Assembly: GCF_026167545.1 (NCBI RefSeq)
Contig: NZ_CP110678.1
Location: 2,903,501 to 2,967,500, forward strand
Source of the DNA: Sphingomonas sp. S1-29
Lineage (GTDB): Bacteria; Pseudomonadota; Alphaproteobacteria; Sphingomonadales; Sphingomonadaceae
DNA: 64,000 nucleotides
Direction: 5' to 3'
Of the stretch, positions 18,691-28,536 are shown piece by piece. Below the pieces are notes generated by a model. That model did not search any database, was not told the origin of the DNA, and saw only the letters and a list, made by a program, of their open reading frames with translations. The first letter of the stretch is position 1; the number at the start of each line of letters is the position of its first letter. The position numbers and the translations under genes were made by a program.

Positions 18691-19260
18691 TCAAACCGGG
18701 CGGCGGCATCCCTCGATCACCGTACGGACCTCGGACGCCATCGTCATCGCCAGCGTGCGATCCTGGTCGATCCGCACCCCGAACCGGTCGTCGGTGGCAA
18801 GCAATGCGCCAAAGAACACGTCGTCGGCGCTCAAGCTGCCGGTGACCATGCGCGGCGGACCGGGCTCGACCGTAGCGGACATCGTTGCGGCGGCGCTGGG
18901 GGTCACGATCTGGATGCGGCTGACGTCGCCGCGGCGATCGGTGCGCGCCATCTTCACCCGCCTTGCGTCGCGATCGCATGACAGGATGAAATAGGCGGGC
19001 GCATCGGGCGGACCGAACATCGCGCTGCCATCGCGCAGCACCCAGCGGCCGAGCGCGGTCCCGACATTATCGAGTTCGGGGGTGGGCAGCGCGCCCGCTA
19101 CGCTCGACGCGGGAGGCGGGGGCGCGGTGGCGATTTCGGGGGTCGCCTCGGCATCGGGTTGCGCCGGTGCTGGGGCCGGCGTTGGTTCGGCCTTGCAGCC
19201 CGCCACCACCAGAAGCGCCGCGAGCGTCAGGGTGCGCCTGCTCGCCCGCGAACTTATCAT
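18691..19260 (-). CDS. Lipoprotein of unknown function (paralogue of the upstream gene)
   Basis: 189 residues. The signal peptide has lipobox LVVAGC, followed by a Pro/Ala-rich linker to about residue 55. The domain holds GRWVLRDGSAMFGPPDAPAYFILSCD, a mutated strand-rich middle, and VRTVIEGCRRP at the end. The upstream neighbour shows the same order (W-x-YSRD...ARFGQPG...LSLRCD...FLRVAEDCRG), so these look like an ancient tandem duplication. The ATG at 19260 overlaps the neighbour's stop codon by four bases. The function is unknown; both should face the periplasm. Confidence 0.75.
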   Translation of the reverse strand: MISSRASRRTLTLAALLVVAGCKAEPTPAPAPAQPDAEATPEIATAPPPPASSVAGALPTPELDNVGTALGRWVLRDGSAMFGPPDAPAYFILSCDRDARRVKMARTDRRGDVSRIQIVTPSAAATMSATVEPGPPRMVTGSLSADDVFFGALLATDDRFGVRIDQDRTLAMTMASEVRTVIEGCRRPV

Positions 19261-19784
19261 CCGCGGCAATCCTCGGCGACGCGAAGGAATTCGGCCCAGG
19301 TGGGCACCACCAGTACCGGCAGTGGTCGAAGCTCGACGACGAAGCGACCGCGGCTGAAACCCATCGCATCGATCAGCGCGTCGCGCACGGGCAGGCGGAC
19401 CGTCATGGCGCCAGCGGTCGCGGTGCTCGGCAGGGCGCGGGTGCTGGTGTTGGTGCGGACCGTCATCGCCGCGTTGCCAGGCGCGGTACCGCGGCGCGAC
19501 AGGACGAGCGCGCCCGCGCTACGATCGCAGCGCAGGCTGAGTTCGGGTTCGGCGCCCGGCTGCCCGAAGCGCGCGATCGATCCCTGCGCGTCTCGGCTGT
19601 ACGACCATGTTCCAGCGGTCAGCGGCCAGTCGCGCCAGTCGCTGCTCGCGGGCGGCGGGGTGGGGGCGGGGGGCGGCACCGGCACGGGGCGCGGGGGCGG
19701 CGGCGCTTGCGGCGCGGGGCGTGAAGGGGACACGCACCCGGCCAGAAGCGCGAGCGGGACGAACAAGGCAAGGATACGCTGCAT
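19257..19784 (-). CDS. Lipoprotein of unknown function, proline-rich linker
   Basis: 175 residues from MQRILALFVPLALLAGCVS; the lipobox is LLAGC. A Pro-rich linker (PAPQAPPPPRPVPVPPPAP) spans residues 22-47. The domain (WSYSRDAQGSIARFGQPG, LSLRCDRSAGALVLSRRG, FAEFLRVAEDCRG-like end) contains two conserved-looking cysteines that could form a disulfide. It is cotranscribed with, and related to, the following gene. The open frame continues upstream to 19943, but the lipoprotein signal fixes the start. I do not recognise a named family. Confidence 0.75.
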   Translation of the reverse strand: MQRILALFVPLALLAGCVSPSRPAPQAPPPPRPVPVPPPAPTPPPASSDWRDWPLTAGTWSYSRDAQGSIARFGQPGAEPELSLRCDRSAGALVLSRRGTAPGNAAMTVRTNTSTRALPSTATAGAMTVRLPVRDALIDAMGFSRGRFVVELRPLPVLVVPTWAEFLRVAEDCRG

Positions 19785-20005
19785 GCGCAGCCTTATGGGC
19801 GAGGCGGTGCCGCGCCTCAACCACTTCGTCATCCGCGGGTCGAATAGGGTGAGCGCCGCGGCGACGGTTCTGCGGGAATACGAGGCCAAAGACGTGACGA
19901 CAGAGGGGAACGCCGTATCAAAAGCCAAGTGCCACCGCGACACTCGCCCAATAAGTGGGGAGGCGGCGGGCGGGTGCCGATACGTCTGTTGGTCGGTATC
20001 AACGC

Positions 20006-20704
20006 CTACTGGGTGCGATTGCCGCAGATGACGGGGCCCGGGCCCGCAACGGTGCAGGCGGCTTTGCCCGATACGGTGACCTGACCCAGCCCCGCGGCGG
20101 TGACGTTGGCGGTCTCGCTCGCCGCAAAGCTGCTTTCGCTCGGGCTTTGCGAAAGCACCGTCAGATCGCGCACCGCGAGGCCCGCGGCGTCGATCCGGTT
20201 GGCGCCGTTCGATGCGAAGCGCGCGCGTGCGGTGGTGCCGCGTACCTCGAGCGATCCGGCGCCGGTGAGCGTCGCGCGGAATTCGTCGGCGGCGATCGCG
20301 GCGACGCGCAACGACCCCGATCCCGACATGTCGATCGTCACCTGCTGGCTTGCCATGCGATCGATCGCCAGCCGGCCGTTGCCGACCAGCGTCGCGCTGC
20401 GGATCGCGGGCGCGGTGGCGACGATCCGCGGCGTCGCGGCGCGCGCATCGGGCCAGCCGCCCCAGCCATTGGGATTGGCGCTGACCACCAGCACCCGGTC
20501 TTCGACACGGACCGCGACGCCGTCGAGCGTGCGGGCTTCGCCGCTGATCGTCGCGCCGGTAGCGCCTCCGGTTCGCAGCTCGACATCGAAGGGGCCCTCG
20601 ACGCGGATCGAGTCGAACCCCGTGACCATGACCCGCCTATCCTCGGCATGCGCGGGCGCTGGCAAGGTCGACAGCAAGGCGGCGGCGAGCAGGATGTGGT
20701 TCAT
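20006..20704 (-). CDS. GIN domain (DUF2807) secreted protein
   Basis: 232 residues with signal peptide MNHILLAAALLSTLPAPAHAE. The rest is a DUF2807/GIN (head GIN) domain: VTGFDSIRVEGPFDVELRTG starts it, and repeated strands such as DMSGSGSLRV and LTGAGSLEV suggest a right-handed beta-helix. Proteins of this type are exported and poorly understood; some may bind polymers. It follows another GIN-domain gene at a 40-base gap on the same strand, so an operon is likely. The C-terminus has CTVAGPGPVICGN with two cysteines. Confidence 0.82.
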   Translation of the reverse strand: MNHILLAAALLSTLPAPAHAEDRRVMVTGFDSIRVEGPFDVELRTGGATGATISGEARTLDGVAVRVEDRVLVVSANPNGWGGWPDARAATPRIVATAPAIRSATLVGNGRLAIDRMASQQVTIDMSGSGSLRVAAIAADEFRATLTGAGSLEVRGTTARARFASNGANRIDAAGLAVRDLTVLSQSPSESSFAASETANVTAAGLGQVTVSGKAACTVAGPGPVICGNRTQ

Positions 20705-20744
20705 CGGCGCAACTGGCACCGCCGCACGGTTCCGCGCAAGAGGG

Positions 20745-21479
20745 TCAGCGACCGCCGCTACCGCACTCGACGCTGCCGACGCCGCTCTTGCGCGTGGTGC
20801 ACACCGAATTTGGACCGAGGCGTGCCGATCCGACGCCCGATACCGATACCTGTGCGGGGCCATCGATCCGCACCGCGACATCGCCGACCCCCGACAGGCT
20901 CACCTTGCCCTGGCGCGCCACGAGTTCCTCGGCACGGATGCTCCCCGCGCCCGATACGCTGGCGTTGAGCGTGCGTGCGACGCCCGCTGCGGCGATATCG
21001 CCGGTGCCTGACAGCTTGAGCGTGACGTTGCCGCCGTCGATCCGTCCGACCGCGAGATCGCCCGCACCACTGATCGTCGCGGTGAAATCGCCGGTGCCGC
21101 GGTCGAGGGTGAGGCCGCCCGCGCCGCTGACGCTCGCGCCGGTGGCGTTGGGCAAGGTGACGGTGACGGTGGCGCGCGGGTTGCGGCCCCATTTCCAGTT
21201 CGAGCTGCGCTCGCGCCCGACGCGCAACGTGCCGTCGACGACTTCGAGCTTCAGCTTGTCGATCACGTCCTGCGGACCTTCGGCGCGCACCGAAAAGGCG
21301 CTGCCGGTCATCACGCGGACATTGTCGGGGCCGGCGAGATCGACCTTGTCGAACCCCGACAAGGTGAAGCTGCGCTGTGCCTGTGGGCCCGCGGCTTCAC
21401 CGTCATCGCCGTCGACGCTGCCGCCCGAACAGGCGGCAAGCATCAGGGCCGCCAACGCTGCTGTCAAACCGTCGTCCAT
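20745..21479 (-). CDS. GIN domain (DUF2807) lipoprotein
   Basis: 244 residues; lipobox LMLAAC at about residue 17, then an acidic linker. The GIN domain begins at RSFTLSGFDKVDLAGPDNVRVMTG and carries at least six Ser-Gly-Ala/Val/Thr-Gly turns (SGAGGL, SGAGDL, SGTGDI, SGAGSI, SGVGDV, SGVGSA). The C-terminal CTTRKSGVGSVECG resembles the end of the next gene's product. It is the promoter-proximal gene of the pair. GGAGG lies at 21485-21489. A long palindrome spans its presumed promoter. Confidence 0.82.
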   Translation of the reverse strand: MDDGLTAALAALMLAACSGGSVDGDDGEAAGPQAQRSFTLSGFDKVDLAGPDNVRVMTGSAFSVRAEGPQDVIDKLKLEVVDGTLRVGRERSSNWKWGRNPRATVTVTLPNATGASVSGAGGLTLDRGTGDFTATISGAGDLAVGRIDGGNVTLKLSGTGDIAAAGVARTLNASVSGAGSIRAEELVARQGKVSLSGVGDVAVRIDGPAQVSVSGVGSARLGPNSVCTTRKSGVGSVECGSGGR

Positions 21480-21489
21480 CCCTGCCTCC

Positions 21490-21539
21490 GATCAGCTGCT
21501 GTATTAGTAAAATAATACAGTAGCTGATCGCAAAGGCAA
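21490..21539 (-). promoter_or_regulatory. Promoter with overlapping 17-bp palindrome upstream of the GIN genes
   Basis: The arms 21490-21506 and 21513-21529 are inverted repeats (16 of 17 pairs) around GTAAAA. The core CTGTATTA/TAATACAG is AT-rich, unlike its surroundings. On the minus strand TTGCCT (21534-21539) and TATTAT (21512-21517) are spaced by 16 bases, like -35 and -10 boxes. The palindrome covers the -10 and start point, as a repressor operator would. A terminator for carD is less likely because no T-run follows. Confidence 0.55.
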
Positions 21540-21552
21540 GTGGCGGACGGGA

Positions 21553-22086
21553 TCAGGCCTCGGCCTTGTCCTTGTTGTAGATCGCAGCCGCTGCGCGCAG
21601 CACGTCGAGGATTTTCTCGAGCGCCTTGGGCTCGTCGACCTCTTCCATCGCGGCGAGTTCGCGCGCGAGGCGGCTGGCGGCGGCTTCGAAGATTTGGCGC
21701 TCCGAATAGCTTTGCTCGGGCTGGTCATCGGCACGGAACAGGTCGCGGACCACTTCGGCGATCGACACCAGGTCGCCCGAATTGATCTTGGCTTCATATT
21801 CCTGCGCGCGGCGCGACCACATGGTGCGCTTGACCTTGGGCTTGCCCTTGAGCGTTTCCATCGCCTCGCGCAGCGTCTTGTCGCTCGACAGCTTGCGCAT
21901 GCCGACGCTCTCGGCCTTGTTGGTAGGAACGCGCAGCGTCATGCGCTCCTTTTCGAAGCGCAGCACGTACAGCTCGAGCTGCATGCCTGCGATTTCCTGC
22001 TTTTGCAGTTCGATCACACGGCCGACGCCGTGCTTTGGATAAACGACATAATCACCGACGTCGAAGGACAGCGCCTTGGCAGCCAT
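21553..22086 (-). CDS. carD: CarD family transcriptional regulator
   Basis: A 177-residue CarD/CdnL-type protein that binds RNA polymerase beta and stabilises open promoter complexes, notably at rRNA promoters. The N-terminal RNA-polymerase interaction domain begins FDVGDYVVYPKHGVGRVIELQKQ. A helical C-terminal half (SDKTLREAMETLKGKPKVKRTMWSRRAQEYEAKI) contacts DNA. The start at 22086 gives the usual MAAKALSFDVGDYV. The 258 bases upstream (22087-22344) contain a 7-bp hairpin (22197-22214) but no gene. Confidence 0.93.
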   Translation of the reverse strand: MAAKALSFDVGDYVVYPKHGVGRVIELQKQEIAGMQLELYVLRFEKERMTLRVPTNKAESVGMRKLSSDKTLREAMETLKGKPKVKRTMWSRRAQEYEAKINSGDLVSIAEVVRDLFRADDQPEQSYSERQIFEAAASRLARELAAMEEVDEPKALEKILDVLRAAAAIYNKDKAEA

Positions 22087-22344
22087 TGATACGAAACCTT
22101 TCCGTGGACCATCGAACCGGGGGGGGCGGGGCGGCTGCAACGGGCTTGTTGGCCGCGTGAGCACGTTCGGGTCGATGAGTTTGCGTCTCCGAGGGGCGAG
22201 GCTTTTGAGCCTCGTTGCCGATGATTTAACACAGTCGTAACAAAATTACCAGCGTGACGAAGGGTGCGGGGTGCAGAAACGACACAAAAGCGATTGATAT
22301 TCGGTGCCGGACCAACGGCGCGCAATGGTTGCGCGGAAACGATG

Positions 22345-22911
22345 TCAGTCGCGCGCGAAAATCTGGGCAAGCGGCAGCGTGGTGGCGAGCGAGGGCAGCG
22401 CAACATCGGTGCCGCTGGGCAGCCAATCATCTACCCAGCCGGTCGCCGTGCGGCGAACGTGTCGCACGCGTTCCTGTTGGGGATCGACCAGCAGGATATC
22501 GGTGGTGCCAGGCAATTCGCGATATTCGGCCAGCTTGACGCTCTGATCGTAGGAGGCGGTCGATGACGACAGCACTTCGACGATCAACATCGGATCGCCG
22601 AGCAATTTCTTGCCATCATTGGCAGGGCGTCCAGGGTCGCCGCAGTAGACCGCGACGTCGGGATAGCGGATGGTCTGCGTACCGGTCTGGACCGCACAGT
22701 CCGAGTTGAAGGGCATGCAACCCGTTCCGCGGAGCGCGAGGCGCAGGGCAAAATAGACGTTGCCCGCAATACGCGCATGCGCTTGGCTGCCACCCGTCAT
22801 CATGTAGATCAGGCCGTCCTCGAGCTCGGCCTTCGCGTCGCCGAAATGCATCGACAGAAATTCGTCGACGTCGATGCGGCGATAGGCGGGATCGAGCGCG
22901 ACTTTTGCCAT
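22345..22911 (-). CDS. Uma2 family endonuclease (DUF820)
   Basis: 188 residues of the PD-(D/E)xK superfamily. Expected catalytic elements: IRYPDVAVYCGDP (Asp) and MLIVEVLSSST (Glu then hydrophobic), with YDQSVKLAEYREL after. Uma2 proteins are common in cyanobacteria and some alphaproteobacteria; their role is unknown and most lack shown nuclease activity. It is a monocistronic-looking gene, convergent with nothing, lying downstream of groL on the same strand after a strong terminator. Confidence 0.85.
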   Translation of the reverse strand: MAKVALDPAYRRIDVDEFLSMHFGDAKAELEDGLIYMMTGGSQAHARIAGNVYFALRLALRGTGCMPFNSDCAVQTGTQTIRYPDVAVYCGDPGRPANDGKKLLGDPMLIVEVLSSSTASYDQSVKLAEYRELPGTTDILLVDPQQERVRHVRRTATGWVDDWLPSGTDVALPSLATTLPLAQIFARD

Positions 22912-22938
22912 GGCCGATCATAGCATTTCACGCCGACA

Positions 22939-22971
22939 CGAAAAAGGGCCGGGGAGTGATCCCCGGCCCTT
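22939..22971 (-). terminator. Intrinsic terminator of groESL
   Basis: On the minus strand an 11-bp perfect stem (AAGGGCCGGGG / CCCCGGCCCTT, loop ATCACT) is followed by TTTTTC. It lies about 100 bases past the groL stop and just upstream of the Uma2 gene. Confidence 0.88.
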
Positions 22972-23068
22972 CGTCGTTCGGTGCCTTGGCGGGCGAGCGG
23001 GGAGGTCCCTGCCCGGCCGGCTGGATGCCCATCGCATGTCGGGAGCGGCGAACCGCCCCCGAGCGCAA

Positions 23069-24730
<1,662 letters not shown>

Positions 24731-24782
24731 TCAGCTAAAGTGGATGAAATTGACGAAATGGAAACAATCGGAAGCCTGAAGA

Positions 24783-25073
24783 TCAGGCCTCGACGATGCC
24801 CAGAATGTCGCTTTCCTTCATGATGAGCAGGTCTTCGCCGTTCACCTTGACCTCGGTGCCCGACCATTTGCCGAACAGGATCTTGTCGCCGGCCTTCACC
24901 TCGAGCGGGTGGATGTCGCCGGTGTCGTTGCGCGCGCCGGTGCCGGCTGCGACGACTTCACCCTCTTGGGGCTTTTCCTTGGCGGTGTCGGGGATGATGA
25001 TGCCGCCGGCGGTCTTCTCTTCGGCTTCGACGCGGCGAACGAGAACGCGATCGTGCAAGGGACGAAAGTTCAT
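24783..25073 (-). CDS. groS: Co-chaperonin GroES (10 kDa)
   Basis: A 96-residue lid of the GroEL chamber. [29 protein letters not shown] includes the mobile loop ([12 protein letters not shown]). The start is 25073, preceded by GGAAAGG; the longer open frame up to 25121 runs into the leader between gene and CIRCE. First gene of the groESL operon. Confidence 0.97.
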   Translation of the reverse strand: MNFRPLHDRVLVRRVEAEEKTAGGIIIPDTAKEKPQEGEVVAAGTGARNDTGDIHPLEVKAGDKILFGKWSGTEVKVNGEDLLIMKESDILGIVEA

Positions 25074-25110
25074 GCGCGCTTTCCTTTCCTGTTTAAGGGA
25101 TAAAATTGGT

Positions 25111-25137
25111 TTAGCACTCACCCAAGGCGAGTGCTAA
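25111..25137 (-). promoter_or_regulatory. CIRCE element (HrcA operator)
   Basis: TTAGCACTC-N9-GAGTGCTAA, an exact match to the CIRCE consensus, lies 37 bases upstream of groS. HrcA binds it to repress groESL without heat stress. It begins just downstream of a -10 box, at about the transcription start. Confidence 0.97.
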
Positions 25138-25145
25138 CGAACCTC

Positions 25146-25174
25146 CATATGCGGCGGTGGAGGGGATTCGTCAA
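25146..25174 (-). promoter_or_regulatory. Housekeeping promoter of groESL
   Basis: On the minus strand TTGACG (25169-25174) and CATATG (25146-25151) are 17 bases apart, a good sigma-70-type pair. The expected start point, about 25138, meets the edge of CIRCE, which suits repression by HrcA. Confidence 0.75.
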
Positions 25175-25308
25175 CCGCGACGGCACCCGATTTCGCGGCT
25201 TTCGCCCGCAAATGCGTATTGGTGGCGTAATACAGGCGTTTACCTGTCTGTACCCATGCTCTAGCGCATGACAGGAACGACGAACCGTTCGACCCGGAGG
25301 ATTTTGAC

Positions 25309-27195
25309 GTGAAGCTGGTACGCGGCGCTTGGAAATTGCTGGTGGGCATCAAGGACGGGCTGGTCCTGCTCGCGATGCTGCTGTTCTTCGGCCTGATCTT
25401 CGCCGCCTTGTCGGCGCGGCCCAACGCCGCAGCGATCACCAATGGCGCGCTGCTGGTCGACCTGAGCGGCACGATCGTCGAACAGCCCGAGGAAAGCGAT
25501 CCGTTCGCGACGCTGGCGGGCGGCGACGTCGCCAAGCAGCATCGGCTGCGCGACGTGATCCGCGCGCTCGACACCGCGCAGAGCGATACGCGGGTGAAGG
25601 CGGTCGTGCTCGACATGGACAGCTTCATGGGGGGCTATCCCGCCGCGGTGTCGCAGCTCGCCGAAGCGGTCGGGCGGGTACGCCAAAGCGGCAAGCCGGT
25701 GCTGGCGTTCGCCACCGCCTATTCGGACGACAGCTATCTGGTCGCAGCCAACGCCAGCGAAATCTGGATGGATCCGTTCGGCGGCACATTGTTCAGCGGT
25801 CCGGGCGGTTCGCAGCTTTATTATAAGGGGTTGATCGACCGGCTGGGGATCAACGCGCATATCTATCGCGTCGGCACCTACAAGGCCGCGGTCGAACCCT
25901 ATACCCGCGCGGATCAGTCGCCCGAGGCGCGCGCCGCCAACCAGGCGCTGTACGGCGCGATCTTCAGCCAGTGGCAGGAAGCGGTGCAGAAGGCGCGGCC
26001 CAAGGCGCGCGTCGCCGAGTTCGTCGCACGGCCCGATACGCTGGTGACCGCCGCCAATGGCGACATCGCGCGCGCCAACCTGACCGCGGGGCTGATCGAC
26101 AAGCTCGGCGACCGCACCAGCTTCGGCAAGCGGGTCGCCGAACTGGCGGGCGCCGATGCCGGCAAGCCTGCGGGCAATTTCAAGACGATCAAGCTGGCGA
26201 GCTGGCTGGCGGCGAACCCGTTGCCGACCAGCGGCGACGCGATCGGCGTGATCACGGTCGCTGGGACGATCATCGACGGCAAGGCCGGCCCGGGAACCGC
26301 GGCGGGTGACACGATTTCGAACCTGCTGCTGAAGGGGCTGGCCGAAAAGAAGCTCAAGGCGCTGGTCGTCCGCGTCGATTCGCCGGGCGGATCGGTGCTG
26401 GCATCGGAAAAGATCCGCCAGGCGATCCTGCAGGCCAAGGCCAAGGGGCTCCCGGTGGTGGTGTCGATGGGCGGGCTCGCCGCGTCGGGTGGCTATTGGG
26501 TATCGACCCCCGGCGACGTGATCTTCGCCGAACCCAACACGATCACCGGATCGATCGGCATCTTCGGGGTCATCCCGACCTTCGAGAACGCGATCACCAA
26601 GATCGGCGTGACCGCCGACGGGATCGCAACGACGCCGTTGTCGGGGCAGCCCGACCTTTTCCGCGGCACCAACGCCGCGGTCGACACGATCCTGCAATCG
26701 TCGATCGAGAATGGCTATCGGCGGTTCCTGACCCTGGTGTCGCAGTCGCGCAAGCTGCCGGTCGCGCGGGTGAACCAGATCGCACAGGGACGCGTCTGGG
26801 ACGGCGGCACCGCACGCCAGCTGGGGCTGGTCGATCGTTTCGGCAGCCTGCCCGATGCGATCGCCGAGGCAGCGCGGCTGGCGAAGCTCGATCCGGTGAA
26901 GGTGCGTCCGGTCTATCTCGAAAAGGAGCCGGGTTTCGCGGCGCAGCTGGCGGCGATGTTCGCGCAATCGGGTGACGAGGAAGCCGGCGAGGGCGAGGTC
27001 GCACGCGACATCTTCGCGCGGATGGCGGCCGAGCGGCGCGGGGTGTTCGCGCAGGCGATCGGCGACATGCGGATGCTGGCCAAGGGGCCGGCGATGCAGG
27101 CGCGCTGCATCGAATGCGCCGGCATGGGGCCTGGGGTCGCGTCGCGCGAGGATGCGCGGATCGCGGCCTTCCTCATTGAGCGCACGCTGCCATGA
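25309..27195 (+). CDS. sppA: Signal peptide peptidase SppA, 67K type
   Basis: A 628-residue inner-membrane protease that degrades cleaved signal peptides. There is one N-terminal transmembrane helix (about residues 17-36). It has two tandem S49 domains. The general-base lysine of the N-terminal half is Lys192 (VGTYKAAVEP) and the nucleophile of the C-terminal half is Ser393 (GLAASGGYW), as in E. coli SppA. The GTG start at 25309 is supported by GGAGG at 25295-25299. It is divergent from groESL. The following GNAT gene starts 13 bases after its stop. Confidence 0.93.
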   Translation: MKLVRGAWKLLVGIKDGLVLLAMLLFFGLIFAALSARPNAAAITNGALLVDLSGTIVEQPEESDPFATLAGGDVAKQHRLRDVIRALDTAQSDTRVKAVVLDMDSFMGGYPAAVSQLAEAVGRVRQSGKPVLAFATAYSDDSYLVAANASEIWMDPFGGTLFSGPGGSQLYYKGLIDRLGINAHIYRVGTYKAAVEPYTRADQSPEARAANQALYGAIFSQWQEAVQKARPKARVAEFVARPDTLVTAANGDIARANLTAGLIDKLGDRTSFGKRVAELAGADAGKPAGNFKTIKLASWLAANPLPTSGDAIGVITVAGTIIDGKAGPGTAAGDTISNLLLKGLAEKKLKALVVRVDSPGGSVLASEKIRQAILQAKAKGLPVVVSMGGLAASGGYWVSTPGDVIFAEPNTITGSIGIFGVIPTFENAITKIGVTADGIATTPLSGQPDLFRGTNAAVDTILQSSIENGYRRFLTLVSQSRKLPVARVNQIAQGRVWDGGTARQLGLVDRFGSLPDAIAEAARLAKLDPVKVRPVYLEKEPGFAAQLAAMFAQSGDEEAGEGEVARDIFARMAAERRGVFAQAIGDMRMLAKGPAMQARCIECAGMGPGVASREDARIAAFLIERTLP

Positions 27196-27208
27196 AGGGG
27201 ATGAAGCC

Positions 27209-27772
27209 ATGATCGCGATCCGGGCAGCCGAAGCCGGCGATGCCGCGGCGATCGCCGCGATCTACGCACCCTTTGTGATCGGCGGCACCGTGTCGTTCGA
27301 GACCGAGGCACCCGATACCCGCGCGATGCGCGTCCGGATCACCGCGAGCGACGGCTATTATCCCTGGCTGGTGGCGACCAATGGCGGCGAAGGCGGCGGC
27401 GGGGTGCTGGGCTATGCCTATGCCGGTCGCTGGCGCGATCGGCCGGCGTATCGCTATGTCGTCGAAACCTCGATCTACCTGGCGGGCGAGGCGCAGCAGC
27501 GCGGCACCGGGCGGCTGTTGTACGAGGCGCTGATCGACACGCTGCGCGCGCAGGGCTTCACCCAGGCGATCGGCGTGCTGGCGCTGCCCAATGACGCATC
27601 GATCACGTTGCACGAGCAGATGGGGTTCCGCCGCGCGGGAGTGTATCGCGAGGTCGGCTACAAGTTCGGGCGCTGGATCGATGTCGGCTATTGGCAGTGC
27701 GAGCTCAACGACAGCGCCGTGCCACCGGTCGAGCCGCGCGCGTTCAAGGATGTGGGCGTCGTTCGGGGGTAA
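27209..27772 (+). CDS. GNAT family N-acetyltransferase (phosphinothricin acetyltransferase-like)
   Basis: A 187-residue enzyme using acetyl-CoA. AIYAPFVIGGTVSFETEAP is the N-terminal signature of the Bar/Pat/ArsN1-like group. QQRGTGRLLYEALID is the CoA-binding motif A (Q-x-x-G-x-G/A), and VLALPNDASITLHEQMGFRRAGVYREVGYKFGRW closes the fold. The group acetylates phosphinothricin, methionine sulfoximine/sulfone or arsinothricin; the physiological substrate here is unknown. It lies directly downstream of sppA, probably in the same transcript. Confidence 0.85.
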   Translation: MIAIRAAEAGDAAAIAAIYAPFVIGGTVSFETEAPDTRAMRVRITASDGYYPWLVATNGGEGGGGVLGYAYAGRWRDRPAYRYVVETSIYLAGEAQQRGTGRLLYEALIDTLRAQGFTQAIGVLALPNDASITLHEQMGFRRAGVYREVGYKFGRWIDVGYWQCELNDSAVPPVEPRAFKDVGVVRG

Positions 27773-27774
27773 CG

Positions 27775-27797
27775 CTCTCCTTCTCCGGAGGGGAGAG
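27775..27797. terminator. Hairpin between convergent genes
   Basis: CTCTCC / GGAGAG arms around a partly self-complementary centre lie in the 30 bases between the convergent acetyltransferase and TRIC genes. The sequence resembles the tip of the family A repeats. It could serve both genes as a terminator, but T-runs are short. Confidence 0.4.
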
Positions 27798-27802
27798 GGC
27801 GG

Positions 27803-28429
27803 TCAGCGTTTGCCGCGATACGAGGGCAGCGCGAGGCGAAAGTGGATGGCTGCTGCGCGGAGTGCGAAGCCCGCGGTTACCGCGACGCTCGACGCGACGA
27901 TGCTGGGGGCGCCGAGCGCGACGATTCCGACATACAGCCCTGCGGCCAGCGCGGCGGCGGTAACATAGAGTTCGGGGCGCATCAGGATCGACGGTTCGCC
28001 CGCCAGCACGTCGCGAATGATGCCGCCCACGCACGCAGTGATCACCCCCATCAGGATCGCCGGGACCGGCGGAACGCCGAGCCGAAAGGCCTTGGCCGCG
28101 CCGAACACCGCATAGGCGGCCAGCCCGACCGCATCGAGCCAGTCGAGCGTATTGCCGCGCCACCAGCGCTCGGGCGTCATCCACACCAGCAACGCCGCGC
28201 CGAGGCAGATCGTCGCGAGCAGCGGATCATGCACCCAGAATACCGGCGCGCCGATCAACAGATCGCGCACCGTCCCGCCACCCACCCCGGTGATGAGCGC
28301 GAAGAATGCCGCAGTCACGAAGGTCTGCTGCGCGCGCGCCGCTGCGATCGCGCCCGATGCCGCGAAGGTGGCGATCGCGAACCAGTCGAGCAGCGGGAGG
28401 AGGGGGGCGATGGGAAGGGCGGGAGGCAT
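27803..28429 (-). CDS. TRIC-type cation channel family protein (UPF0126/YicG)
   Basis: 208 residues with about seven transmembrane helices in two repeats: LPLLDWFAIATFAASGAIAAARA...GVGGGTVRDLLIG, and again WLDAVGLAAYAVFGAAKA...CVGGIIRDVLAGEPS. The GGGxxRD motif in each half is the mark of the family. Bacterial TRIC homologues are potassium-permeable channels; E. coli YicG belongs here, and a glycine-uptake role has been proposed for some members. Inner membrane. Confidence 0.9.
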   Translation of the reverse strand: MPPALPIAPLLPLLDWFAIATFAASGAIAAARAQQTFVTAAFFALITGVGGGTVRDLLIGAPVFWVHDPLLATICLGAALLVWMTPERWWRGNTLDWLDAVGLAAYAVFGAAKAFRLGVPPVPAILMGVITACVGGIIRDVLAGEPSILMRPELYVTAAALAAGLYVGIVALGAPSIVASSVAVTAGFALRAAAIHFRLALPSYRGKR

Positions 28430-28536
28430 GGGGCGGGCGTAGCGGGTCGCGTGAGTAGGGGCTAGAGGCGCGGCGCGTGCTTGCTCTCGCTGCGCGGATC
28501 GCGGAGGATCGGTCGCACGATACGCTGGAGCAAGCG

